Origin: Bradyrhizobium algeriense
Lineage (GTDB): Bacteria > Pseudomonadota > Alphaproteobacteria > Rhizobiales > Xanthobacteraceae
DNA: 64,000 bases
Assembly: GCF_036924595.1 (NCBI RefSeq)
Contig: NZ_JAZHRV010000001.1
Location: 4,278,001-4,342,000, forward strand
Reading direction: 5' to 3'
Shown one piece after another: positions 49,201 through 57,587 of the stretch. The notes under the pieces were generated by a model. The model searched no databases and had not been told where the DNA came from. It worked only from the letters and a program-made list of their open reading frames with translations. How positions within the stretch are numbered: the first letter of the stretch is position 1; the number at the start of each line of letters is the position of its first letter. The translations under genes and the position numbers were made by a program.

Positions 49201-50571
49201 ATGGACATGAATCGCCGCCATCTCATTGGAGCATCCGCCACCGGAGTAGCAGGCGCACTTGCGATGTCGCCGGAGCCCGCGCGCGCGGCGCCGCCCGCCT
49301 CGGCGCTCGGGCGCGACGTCACGCAGTATGGTGTGCGTCCCGGCAGCCCCGACGATCAAACCGCGAAACTGCAACGCGCGATCGACGAAGCCGCGCGCGC
49401 GCAAATGCCGCTGGCACTCCCGCCGGGCGTCTATCGCACCGGCATGCTGCGCCTTTCGAACGGCACGCAACTGGTCGGCGTGCGCGGCGCGACCAAGCTC
49501 ATATTCAACGGCGGCCCTTCGATGCTGCAGGGCGAAGGCGCCAACAGTGTCGGCCTGACCGGCATCACCTTCGATGGCGGCGGCATTCCGCTGCCGGAGC
49601 GGCGCGGGCTCGTGCATTGCCTCGGCGGACGCGACGTCCGCATCGCCGATTGCGAAATCGCGGCCAGCGGCGGCAACGGTATCTGGCTGGAGCAGGTCTC
49701 CGGCGACATCTCCGGCAACATCTTCAGGAAGATCGCGACAACAGCGGTTGTATCGTTCGACGCGCTGGGCCTGGTCGTTTCGCGCAACACCATCATCGAT
49801 ACCAACGACAACGGCATCGAGATCCTGCGCACGTCGATCGGCGACGACGGCACGCTCGTTCTCGACAATCGCATCGAGGACATCAAGGCCGGGCCCGGCG
49901 GCTCCGGGCAGTATGGCAACGCCATCAATGCGTTCCGCGCCGGCAATGTGATCGTGCGGGGCAACCGCATCAAGAATTGCGACTACTCTGCGGTGCGCGG
50001 CAATTCGGCCTCGAACATCCAGATCACCGGCAACAGCGTCAGCAATGTCCGCGAGGTCGCGCTCTATTCGGAGTTCGCGTTCGAAGGCGCCGTGATCGCC
50101 AATAACACCGTTGATGGCGCGGCCGTCGGCGTCTCCGTCTGCAATTTCAACGAGGGCGGCCGCATCGCCGTCGTGCAGGGCAACATCATCCGTAACCTGC
50201 TGCCGAAGCGGCCGATCGGCACCGCGCCAGACGACGATGCCGGAATTGGCATCTATGTCGAGGCGGACTCGACGGTGACAGGCAACGTGATCGAGAACGC
50301 GCCCTCGTTCGGCATCATCGCCGGCTGGGGCAAGTATCTGCGCGACGTCGCCATTACAGGCAACGTGATCCGCAACGCCTTTGTCGGCGTCGGCGTGTCA
50401 GTAATGCCCGGCGCCGGAACGGCGCTCGTCAACAACAACATGATTTCGGAAACCCCGCGCGGCGCCGTGGTCGGCCTCGATCATGCGCGCACCATCACGA
50501 CCGACCTGTCGGCCGAAGGCGCGCAGCGTTACGCGCAGGTGGTGGTCGGGGGCAACGCGGTGCGGCGCTAG
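49201..50571 (+). CDS. TIGR03808-type Tat-exported beta-helix protein
   Basis: 456 residues. A twin-arginine signal (MDMNRRHLIGASATGVAGALAMSPEPARA) leads into a right-handed parallel beta-helix of many short repeats (ITGITFDGGGIPL, ISGNIFRKI, VVSRNTIIDTNDNGIEIL, VIVRGNRIKNCDYSAVRGNSAS, ITGNSVSNVREVALYSE, VTGNVIENAPSFGI, VAITGNVIRNAF). This matches the Rhizobiales family TIGR03808; the neighbouring gene belongs to TIGR03809. Function of the family is not established; a polysaccharide-binding or -cleaving role is a guess from the fold. Confidence 0.9.
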   Translation: MDMNRRHLIGASATGVAGALAMSPEPARAAPPASALGRDVTQYGVRPGSPDDQTAKLQRAIDEAARAQMPLALPPGVYRTGMLRLSNGTQLVGVRGATKLIFNGGPSMLQGEGANSVGLTGITFDGGGIPLPERRGLVHCLGGRDVRIADCEIAASGGNGIWLEQVSGDISGNIFRKIATTAVVSFDALGLVVSRNTIIDTNDNGIEILRTSIGDDGTLVLDNRIEDIKAGPGGSGQYGNAINAFRAGNVIVRGNRIKNCDYSAVRGNSASNIQITGNSVSNVREVALYSEFAFEGAVIANNTVDGAAVGVSVCNFNEGGRIAVVQGNIIRNLLPKRPIGTAPDDDAGIGIYVEADSTVTGNVIENAPSFGIIAGWGKYLRDVAITGNVIRNAFVGVGVSVMPGAGTALVNNNMISETPRGAVVGLDHARTITTDLSAEGAQRYAQVVVGGNAVRR

Positions 50572-50595
50572 TTCGCGCCGCCCCCTCTCGCCGCT

Positions 50596-51108
50596 TTACA
50601 GCGCGTTGCGCAGCAGCGGATAGCGTTCCTTCATCGTGTCGAAATCGAGTGGCGGCAACGGCACCTCATCCAGCGCCGGCGCGTCAGGTACGGACGGCGC
50701 CTCGTCCGCCACGGCGAGCCGGCTTTCCAGCGCGACCAGAACATCCGCGGGAATTTCGCGCGGCGGCGTTACGGCAATCGGCGCCGGCTGCAGGTGCACA
50801 ACCGGCTGACGGAACCCTTCATCGCGCGGCAGCGGCGTCAGCAGCCGCGGCGTCGTGCGGCGGCGGCCAAGCCAGGCCAGATCGATCGCCGTGTTTTCGA
50901 GCGAGGCTTCGCGGCTCAACAGGTCGCGCCAGGTTTCGACGGCGGCCTTGGCTTCCTGGATGTTTTCGAGAAATTCGAGCTCGGTGTGATATCGGCGCCA
51001 GCGTCCGGTCTCGAACAGTTCAGTAAGGTATTCCAGCCGTTGCTCGGCAAGGTTGCACCAGCGCGCAACAATGTTGCGGCCACGTGCCACGTCTGCAGGA
51101 TGTGCCAT
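50596..51108 (-). CDS. TIGR03809-family protein
   Basis: 170 residues: a helical N-terminal part (VARWCNLAEQRLEYLTELFETGRWRRYHTELEFLENIQEAKAAVETWRDLLSREA) and a Pro-rich C-terminal half ending DFDTMKERYPLLRNAL. The TIGR03809 family is known as the partner gene of TIGR03808, which lies convergently 24 bp away here. No enzymatic motif; role unknown. Confidence 0.82.
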   Translation of the reverse strand: MAHPADVARGRNIVARWCNLAEQRLEYLTELFETGRWRRYHTELEFLENIQEAKAAVETWRDLLSREASLENTAIDLAWLGRRRTTPRLLTPLPRDEGFRQPVVHLQPAPIAVTPPREIPADVLVALESRLAVADEAPSVPDAPALDEVPLPPLDFDTMKERYPLLRNAL

Positions 51109-51441
51109 AAATCAGCCCGTAAAAGAGAGACGGACGCAAGACGCAACCTGAAACGAATCAATCGAACGTGACAGCTATATTCTGTGGAAAACTTTCTCCT
51201 TGTCCAGTACGTGGAGCTACGGAGCCACGCAGCGATCGAAGAAATCCGCACAAATACGGAGTTGTCAGCTCTATCCACCGTCAAGCCGCCGTGTTGCGAA
51301 GTACGCTCGATCATTTCGTCTGAAAGCCACGCGGGGAATTATCAGGGCGTCACGCAAACAGACGGAGAGCTTGCGGTCTGCAAAGCCGGGACTGCGCCGC
51401 ACGCGACGCACTCTTCCAAGAAACCTGTGCCGAAAATGAAA

Positions 51442-51471
51442 GACCCGTCCGGGGGGACAACCGGACGGGTC
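51442..51471 (-). terminator. intrinsic terminator on minus strand
   Basis: Perfect 11-bp arms (GACCCGTCCGG and CCGGACGGGTC) around an 8-base loop; on the minus strand the stem is followed by TTTCATTTT. It would end the sigma/anti-sigma/protease transcript about 170 bases past the protease stop. Confidence 0.6.
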
Positions 51472-51569
51472 AAGCCATATGGGGCGCTTGGGGTGGATGG
51501 GCGCTCGCGCCGAATACAGCCGATGGGGAGGGATTACCGCTCCCACATAGATAAGTCGCAGCACCCTCG

Positions 51570-51600
51570 CCGGACGTTCAAAACGCCGGACGATTTTTTT
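51570..51600 (+). terminator. intrinsic terminator on plus strand
   Basis: Stem CCGG(A)CGTT/AACGCCGG with a 3-base loop, then ACGA and seven T's at 51594-51600. No plus-strand gene lies immediately upstream, so it is either for an unannotated RNA or accidental. Confidence 0.5.
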
Positions 51601-51646
51601 AACCTTGTGTTCGGGAACGATTGCCGGAAAATCACTGCGCAGCGGG

Positions 51647-53380
51647 CTATTTTGCAGCGTTTGCGGCCGATTTGTCCGACGCCATCGACGGCGGGGAGTC
51701 ATTCAGCGCCCGGTTCACGGAAGCGTTATCGGCAGACGGGTCGAGCGTCGGCGTTTTTTCTTCCGCTGGCTTGCCGGAAACGGAGGCAAGCGGAACCGCC
51801 GGCGGGGCGGTCGCCGCGGTGACCGCGGCAAAGGCGTCGGCCTCCCCTGCTCCGAACTGATCGTCGCGGCCGGGAGTGCCGAGATCGCGGGCGGTCTTCG
51901 TCAAAAGCGCACGAACATCGTTTGGTTTCAACGCAGGATTGCGCTCCAGCATCAGCGCCGCAACGCCGCTGACATAGGCAGCGGAGAACGAGGTGCCCGA
52001 CGTGATCTGATATTTTTCATCCGGCGCCGGCAGGAAGATATCGGCGCCCGGCGCCGATATCGCGATGTGGTTACCCCGGTTGGACGCCGCGAACAGCTTT
52101 TGCTGCGCGTCCGTTCCGCTCACCGCGATCACGTTCGGGTTGGCGGCTGGATAGAGCGGCGGCGATTTGGCGCCGGCATTGCCGGCCGCAGCCACCATCA
52201 GGATGCCGTGGGCCGCAGTGGCGGCGATTCCCCGCTCGATCAGCGGATCCTTCGGGCCGGCAAAGCTCATGTTGATGATTTGCGCGCCATGCTCGGTCGC
52301 GTAGTCCAATCCCCTCAGGATCACATAGGACGTACTCTCCGCGCCCTTCGATCCCATGCCGAATGCGCGGATCGCGAGCAACCTCGCCTCCGGCGCGCTA
52401 CCCATCAGTTTGGCGTGCGCGACGATCGCGCCGGCAATGCCGGTGCCGTGGACATGCGGACCTTCCTTGCTGCCGAGCGCGTCGAAACTGTCGGCGACCG
52501 AATTGGCGAGTTCGGGATGTTTGACGTCGACACCTGAATCGATCACCGCGATAGTGACGTTCATGCCGCGCACGAGCGCATGCGCCTGCGGCAACCGAAG
52601 CTGGGCGACGGCGTACTGCGCGGCGTCGCCCTCGATCGCGGGCTTCTTCTGATCCTGCAGGAAGTAACGGAAATTGAGCTGCACCGAGCGCACGCTGCCG
52701 TCGGCGGCGAGTTCGCGGCGTACGGTGTCCACCGGCCGCCGATCCACGATGCGGAACAGGCCGATGGTGCCGCCGAGCAGCGGGAAACTCTGCGATGAAA
52801 TGCGCTCCAGGCCGTGACGCCGCGCCAGCTCATCGGCCTCGGCGGTGGATAACGCGCCGTCGATTTCGGCGACGAGCTCGTTCTGGACCGCGCGCGTATT
52901 GACCGCAGCCTGCACGTTGTCATTGCGCGACCCGCCCTTGCCCTTCTTGGCCGAACTGCCGTTGCCGTCGCCGGCCGACATAACCGGACGATCGAAGCAT
53001 TCGCCGTCGGGACCGCGAAACGCGTTCTGGCAGGCCGGATAGAGATTGGGCGAAAACCGCGCATGGGGCAGCCTAGACGGCACGCCGGCCCCCGGGCGGA
53101 CTCGCAGAGTCGAACTCATGGTGCCGATCCGGGACGGCGGCGTCCGCGCCACGCGATCGGCGCTCATACTCGGCCGGGCCGCAACACCGGGATTGATCCG
53201 CGGCGTAATCGTTGGATTGATGGTAGGCGTCCGCACCCCGACATTGAGATTGGGCGTGCGCATGATGCCCTGCGCATGAACCGCCGAGGCTGCGAAAGCC
53301 ATCAATGGCAAAAGCGCCGCCGACAAAATCAATGCCGCGCGGCGCGTCTTCATCAGCCAATTCGGACCATCGTGAACCAT
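51647..53380 (-). CDS. secreted S8 (subtilisin-like) serine protease
   Basis: 577 residues (alternative ATG nine codons later at 53353). A signal (RRAALILSAALLPLMAFAASAVHA) leads into a Pro/Arg-rich stretch with two Cys, then a segment like an inhibitor/propeptide fold (about 168-245, NELVAEIDGALSTAEADELARRHG...VRSVQLNFRYFLQ). The subtilase core has catalytic Asp281 (VIDSGVDVKHPE), His311 (VHGTGIAG), oxyanion Asn401 (AGNAGAK) and Ser464 (SGTSFSAAYVSG), so it should be active. C-terminal tail Pro-rich and about 50 residues. Third gene of the sigma/anti-sigma operon, so it is a probable target or regulator of that system. Confidence 0.92.
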   Translation of the reverse strand: MVHDGPNWLMKTRRAALILSAALLPLMAFAASAVHAQGIMRTPNLNVGVRTPTINPTITPRINPGVAARPSMSADRVARTPPSRIGTMSSTLRVRPGAGVPSRLPHARFSPNLYPACQNAFRGPDGECFDRPVMSAGDGNGSSAKKGKGGSRNDNVQAAVNTRAVQNELVAEIDGALSTAEADELARRHGLERISSQSFPLLGGTIGLFRIVDRRPVDTVRRELAADGSVRSVQLNFRYFLQDQKKPAIEGDAAQYAVAQLRLPQAHALVRGMNVTIAVIDSGVDVKHPELANSVADSFDALGSKEGPHVHGTGIAGAIVAHAKLMGSAPEARLLAIRAFGMGSKGAESTSYVILRGLDYATEHGAQIINMSFAGPKDPLIERGIAATAAHGILMVAAAGNAGAKSPPLYPAANPNVIAVSGTDAQQKLFAASNRGNHIAISAPGADIFLPAPDEKYQITSGTSFSAAYVSGVAALMLERNPALKPNDVRALLTKTARDLGTPGRDDQFGAGEADAFAAVTAATAPPAVPLASVSGKPAEEKTPTLDPSADNASVNRALNDSPPSMASDKSAANAAK

Positions 53381-53418
53381 GGAACCTCGGCCTTCCCGGG
53401 CGGCGCGCCGGCAGATTC

Positions 53419-54132
53419 TTACGGCGTTGCCACCGCGAGGCTGACGATCTTCTCGCGCTGCAGCCTGGCGAGCAGGCCGGCGGCTTCGTCCTTGCTCATC
53501 GCCTTGTTGCCGAACTGCAGCCGGAACATGCCGCCCTTGGCGCCGTCAACGATCGAGGCCTGGTAGTTGTCGAGCAGCGCGGTGATGTCGGCGATGCGCG
53601 CTTCCGGCGTAAACCGCACCAGCGCGCGCGTCGGCGCGGCGCTACCTGCAAGATCGCGGGTGATGGGCGCTGACGACGGCTCGTTCAGGCTGAGCGAGGC
53701 GGTCTGGAACGAAGCGGTCTGGTTCTTCATCAGCACGGCGCCGATCACGCCGGCCTGCAACAGCAGCGCCACGGCGCCGAGGCTCGCCGACCAGGCCAGC
53801 GTGCGCGGCGACAACCGTGCGAAAAATTCAGATATCCGGGCGGACAGGCTGACCGAAAGCGATGGCTTGCGCACGGGCTCTCCGTCGATCGCGGCAAACA
53901 GCTTCGTCATGGCGCGCGTGGACGGCGCACCGAGGCTCTCGTTGAGGCTGATCGTCTCGGCGTATTCCTCGCGGATGACGGCGTATTGCCGGGCAAGCTC
54001 GGGATCGCCGGCGAGCGCTTCCTCGACGCGGCGTGCATCGCGCGCGCTCAAGGTGCCGACCGCGTGGAACGGCAACAGCATCTCGATTTCGCTGGGCTCG
54101 TGATCCAGCATTTTTTTGCTCGCCGCCATCAT
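53419..54132 (-). CDS. membrane anti-sigma factor with propeptide-like periplasmic domain
   Basis: 237 residues from the ATG that overlaps the sigma gene stop (ATGA). Cytoplasmic anti-sigma part (about 8-85, EIEMLLPFHAVGTLSARDARRVEEALAGDPELARQYAV), one membrane helix (112-135, TLAWSASLGAVALLLQAGVIGAVL) and a periplasmic part with a predicted beta-alpha-beta-beta-alpha-beta block at 168-237 (TRALVRFTPEARIADITALLDNY, SIVDGAKGGMFRLQF, LLARLQREKIVSLAVATP). That block resembles the propeptide/inhibitor fold of subtilases, and the next gene is a subtilase. No zinc HxxxCxxC motif. Confidence 0.85.
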   Translation of the reverse strand: MMAASKKMLDHEPSEIEMLLPFHAVGTLSARDARRVEEALAGDPELARQYAVIREEYAETISLNESLGAPSTRAMTKLFAAIDGEPVRKPSLSVSLSARISEFFARLSPRTLAWSASLGAVALLLQAGVIGAVLMKNQTASFQTASLSLNEPSSAPITRDLAGSAAPTRALVRFTPEARIADITALLDNYQASIVDGAKGGMFRLQFGNKAMSKDEAAGLLARLQREKIVSLAVATP

Positions 54133-54698
54133 GGCCAACCTCGCTCTAGGCCGGCTGCCTTCAGCAACTCGGCCAATTTCTTGCGCGCATAAAACAGGCG
54201 CGTCTTGACGGTGTTCTCCGGAATTCCGACGATTTCGGCCACCTCTTCCACGGACTTCTCGTGGTAGTAGACGAGATCGACGATCTCCCGATGATCTGGC
54301 GAAAGCGCCGTCAGGCACTTGCGCAACGCTTCACCCGTATCCTTCTTCTGCACCACCACTTCGGGATCGTCGGACGTATCCTCGATCGCGTTCGCAGTCT
54401 CGTCGTCCAGTCCAACGTCCTTGCGGCGCCTTAGTGCCGAAAGGGCCTTGAACCGCGTAATCGCCAACAGCCACGTGGTAACGGCGGATCGGCCTTCGAA
54501 CTTGCCGGCCTGACGCCACACATCGAGAAAAACCTCGCTGATGAGGTCTTCCGCAATCTGTTCATCCCTTACGAGCCGAAGCCCGAAACGGAACACCCTG
54601 ACATGGTGCCTTCCGTAAAGCACCTGCATGGCGAGCCGGTCGCCTTGAGCGATCCGAGCGATCAGAATTTCGTCTGAAGCCGCCTGTGCCGCGTTCAA
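54129..54698 (-). CDS. ECF-type RNA polymerase sigma factor
   Basis: 189 residues, group IV sigma-70. Region 2 (YGRHHVRVFRFGLRLVRDEQIAEDLISEVFLDVWRQAGKFEGRSAVTTWLLAITRFKALSALRRRK) and region 4 (ALSPDHREIVDLVYYHEKSVEEVAEIVGIPENTVKTRLFYARKKLAELL) are complete; the linker is acidic (LDDETANAIEDTSDDPEV). Starts with TTG. Directs RNA polymerase to stress or envelope genes and is held by the anti-sigma gene that overlaps it by 4 bp. The exact target promoters are unknown; an inverted repeat at 54745 is upstream. Confidence 0.93.
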   Translation of the reverse strand: MNAAQAASDEILIARIAQGDRLAMQVLYGRHHVRVFRFGLRLVRDEQIAEDLISEVFLDVWRQAGKFEGRSAVTTWLLAITRFKALSALRRRKDVGLDDETANAIEDTSDDPEVVVQKKDTGEALRKCLTALSPDHREIVDLVYYHEKSVEEVAEIVGIPENTVKTRLFYARKKLAELLKAAGLERGWP

Positions 54699-55117
54699 TG
54701 GCCATCTCGCAAAGTTGGTCTGACGGGAGAGGCCGGCGGTTCGATGTGAAAGGTGAGATTCTTCACATTACGGCAATGTCCGGAGCGCATGTGTGACCTA
54801 CCGCACAGACGGACATTACCAAGCCATTTTCCCGGCAAAGACGAGCTGAACTCTATAATTGGTACCATAATACGGAAAAACTTTCTTAAAGACGCGCCGC
54901 CCCAACCTTAGCAAGGCTTCGCCGGCGGGGCAGCATCTGCGTACGCACAAAGGTTTCCCGCGCAAGCGGGTTTCGCGCTATCGGAATTCGGCAGATTTCC
55001 GTTACGAAACAGTGCAATGGCAGGGTTTTAACGGACCCGATTCGACTGCAAAAGATACCAAACCTAAAGGCTTTATTCCCTAAAGTTTCGTCGGGTATCC
55101 TCCAATAGCGACGGGAC
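54699..55117. other. 419-bp divergent intergenic region, no gene
   Basis: Between the ECF sigma gene (minus) and the diguanylate cyclase gene (plus). Contains TGTGAA-N11-TTCACA (54745-54767), a TATAAT-like sequence near 54855 and a run of A/T. No ECF-type -35/-10 pair could be assigned with confidence. Confidence 0.4.
54745..54767. promoter_or_regulatory. inverted repeat TGTGAA-N11-TTCACA upstream of ECF sigma gene
   Basis: Perfect 6-bp arms, 47 bp upstream of the sigma start codon. Shape fits a dimeric repressor or activator (Crp-like half-sites are TGTGA); the spacing is longer than usual for Crp/Fnr, so the protein is not identified. Confidence 0.35.
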
Positions 55118-56264
55118 ATGAGCAGCGCGGCTTCATTGCTTCAGGGGCAAGGCTCCCACAGTACGGCCACGCCGGTCCGACTGCCGCCGGAGGTATTGAA
55201 GCGCCGGGTCGGCCAGCGCCGGCACATGCTGGCCGTCCAGGTCGTCAGCTATGCGCTCATCACCTCGGTGCTGCTGGCCTATTGCTACGCCGGCACCATC
55301 TCGATCGTCATTCCGTCGACCTATTTCCTTTCCGGCATCGGCTTGGTCTCGGTCTTTGTCGTGTTGTCGGAAGCCAACTTCAACGACCGGTTCGAAGACC
55401 ACTATCTGACGATCTTCCAGGTTGCCGGCCACGTCGCGCTTCAGCTCTGTTTCCTGCTGGCGGCGCCTGAAATCGGATTTGCCTTCCTGAGTGTGGTAAT
55501 TTCTCATTTTCGGGTTCGGCGCGCTGCGAATGACCTCGTGGCAGGCGATCACCTCCTGGACGCTCACCATGATCGGCCTGGCGCCGATCTTCCTCTTCAG
55601 CAGCACCCCGATCGGCCTGCCGATTACCACCCAGACCGAACGCGTCGCGGCCATGCTTTCCTTTGTCCTCACGATCGGACAGTGCGCCTTCGTGGGACTG
55701 TATGGCAGCACCATGCGCAAGATGCTCTACGACCGCAGCTTCGAACTGAAAGCGGCGTACAAGCGGATCGAGGAGCTTGCCGAACTCGACGAATTGACGG
55801 GGGCGTCCAACCGGCGCTGCATCATGCGAATGCTGGAGGAGGAGATCGCCCGCGCGACCCGCAGCGGATCGCCCTGCTCCATAGCGCTCATCGACCTCGA
55901 CTGGTTCAAACGCATCAACGACGCCTACGGCCATCCGACCGGCGACGAGGTGCTGCGGACATTCTCGATCACCATGTTCGCCAACGTCCGCAGCGTCGAC
56001 CGATTCGGCCGCTATGGCGGCGAGGAATTCCTGCTGGTGCTGCCCGACATGGACGCCGACCAGGCCATGCGGGCGCTCGACCGGTTGCGCGCCATTATTG
56101 CCGATCTCGACTGGAGCGCGTTCTCGCCGGGCATGAAGGTGACGATGTCGGCCGGCGTTGCAACGCTTAATCCGAACGAGACGTCAGACCTATTTCTCGC
56201 GCGCGCCGACAGCGCGCTTTACGCAGCCAAGGCGCAGGGACGCAACCGCATTACCCGCGCCTGA
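55118..56264 (+). pseudogene. membrane diguanylate cyclase, frameshifted
   Basis: The 5' frame (from ATG 55118) encodes five or so membrane helices (YALITSVLLAYCYAG, STYFLSGIGLVSVFVVLSEA, IFQVAGHVALQLCFLLAAP) until about 55498. The 3' frame continues with FGFGALRMTSWQAITSW and further helices, then a GGDEF domain: DELTGASNRRCIMRMLEEEI, the inhibitory-site RxxD (RSVD) five residues before GGEEF in RFGRYGGEEFLLVLPDMD, and ADSALYAAKAQGRNRI. Deleting one A in GGTAATTTCTC at 55494-55504 joins them into a 381-residue protein, so it is a recent frameshift, or a base-call error. c-di-GMP synthesis expected if intact. Confidence 0.85.
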
Positions 56265-56327
56265 TCCGACATATTTCAGCTCCGGCGGCGCAGAATACGC
56301 CGCCAGCTTTTGCTCCAGGACAGAGTC

Positions 56328-57440
56328 ATGATTTCGAAAGCCGCCAAGTCCCCTTCTCCCGGAAGTCTGCTCGATGAGCTGCAGTCGACGCTCGCGCACG
56401 GAACCGTCGCTCGCCGGGTAGAGACCCTGCGCCGGGTAACCGATCTCTTCATCAACGGCGCGGTGGACTATTCGGACGAGCAGGTCGGGCTGTTCGACGA
56501 CGTCTTCCAGTGCCTGATCGACCACATCGAAACCTCGGCCAGGATGCTCCTGGCCAACCGTCTCGCCGCGGTCGACACCGCCCCGCCGCTCACCATCCGC
56601 GCGCTTGCTTTCGATGATGTCATCGAGGTGGCAGGTCCCGTGCTGTCGCAGTCGATGCGGCTCGACGACAAGACCCTGATCGAGAATGCGCGCAGCAAGA
56701 GCCAGGCGCATCTGATGGCGATTTCGACCCGCAGGACCCTGAGCGGCGCGGTCACTGACGTGCTGGTCCAGCGCGGCAACGACGAGGTGATCCAGTCGAC
56801 CGTGAACAATCCGGGCGCGGAGTTCACCGAGCGCGGCTTTACCCGCCTCGTCAGCCGCGCCGAAGGCGACGACAATCTCACGAGCTGCATCGGGCTGCGT
56901 CCGTCCGTGCCGCGGCATCTCTATCTGAAACTGCTCGCCAAGGCCTCCGATACGGTGCGGCAGCGGCTGGAGGCCGCCAACCCGCAGCAGGCAGCCGAGG
57001 TGCCGAATGTGGTCAGGGAGGCAACGCGGCGCGCGCGCTCGGCGACCTCGACGATCACCAGGGACACGGAGATTGCACATGCGCTGGTCAAGTCCCTGTA
57101 CGAGGACGGCCGGCTCGACGAATCCGAAGTGGCGTCGTTTGCCGGTGCCGGGAAATTCGACGAGGCCAATGCCTCGATCGCAGCGCTCGCCAACGTGCCG
57201 GTGGCGATCGCCGAGAACATGATGATCGAAAGCCGGGCCGAAGGCGTGATGATCCTGGCGAAGGTCGCAGGGTTGTCGTGGCCGACGGTCAAGACCATCA
57301 TCAAGATGCGCGACAAGCTGTCCGGCGCGGAGCCGGCCGATCTTATGGCCTGCCAGGACACCTATGAGCGGTTGCGGCCGTCGACGGCGCAGCAGGTGCT
57401 GCGCTTCCATCGCATGCAACAGAACGCGCCGGTGGCGTGA
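56328..57440 (+). CDS. DUF2336 domain protein
   Basis: 370 residues, second DUF2336 protein of the window. Helical throughout: LDELQSTLAHGTVARRVETLRRVTDLFINGAVDYSDEQVGLFDDVFQCLIDHIE, then AHLMAISTRRTLSGAVTDVLVQRGNDEVIQSTVNNPGAEFTERGFTRLVSRA and a GVMILAKVAGLSWPTVKTIIKMRD segment. Sits 63 bp after the diguanylate cyclase on the same strand, likely in one operon, hinting at a role in c-di-GMP or general signalling. Start MISKAAK; ATG 56310 in the same frame is less likely. Confidence 0.85.
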   Translation: MISKAAKSPSPGSLLDELQSTLAHGTVARRVETLRRVTDLFINGAVDYSDEQVGLFDDVFQCLIDHIETSARMLLANRLAAVDTAPPLTIRALAFDDVIEVAGPVLSQSMRLDDKTLIENARSKSQAHLMAISTRRTLSGAVTDVLVQRGNDEVIQSTVNNPGAEFTERGFTRLVSRAEGDDNLTSCIGLRPSVPRHLYLKLLAKASDTVRQRLEAANPQQAAEVPNVVREATRRARSATSTITRDTEIAHALVKSLYEDGRLDESEVASFAGAGKFDEANASIAALANVPVAIAENMMIESRAEGVMILAKVAGLSWPTVKTIIKMRDKLSGAEPADLMACQDTYERLRPSTAQQVLRFHRMQQNAPVA

Positions 57441-57587
57441 GCGCCTAGTACCTGAGCCTACGGCGTGAATTCAGCTTAGTAGCCCCGATGCAGCGCAGCG
57501 AAATCCGGGGTTCCTGCCCCTAGCGAAAGAGTCCCGGATTACGCTCCGCTCCATCCGGGCTACGCTGCCGGCGCCTAGTATCTGAGC
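57441..57587. repeat. palindromic repeat flanked by 17-bp direct repeats
   Basis: A palindrome (57479-57563, arms like GTAGCCCGGATGGAGCGGAG with few mismatches, known as a frequent Bradyrhizobium intergenic unit) lies between two near-identical 17-bp stretches GCGCCTAGTACCTGAGC at 57441-57457 and GCGCCTAGTATCTGAGC at 57571-57587 (16 of 17 match). The second copy includes the stop codon of the next gene. This could be an insertion with target duplication or a local duplication. Confidence 0.65.

Larger units (their letters stand above)
51109..51646. other. 538-bp intergenic region, possible small RNA
   Basis: Between the TIGR03809 gene (start 51108, minus) and the end of the protease gene (51647, minus). 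A long plus-strand frame through here looks unnatural and is rejected. Two terminator-like hairpins (51442-51471 on the minus strand, 51570-51600 on the plus strand) lie inside; the second has no plus-strand gene before it, which suggests a non-coding plus-strand transcript. Confidence 0.5.

Noticed and set aside
51184..51822. 212-codon plus-strand frame covering the protease 3' end
   Set aside because: No family match, crosses two hairpins and the end of a well-supported minus-strand gene.
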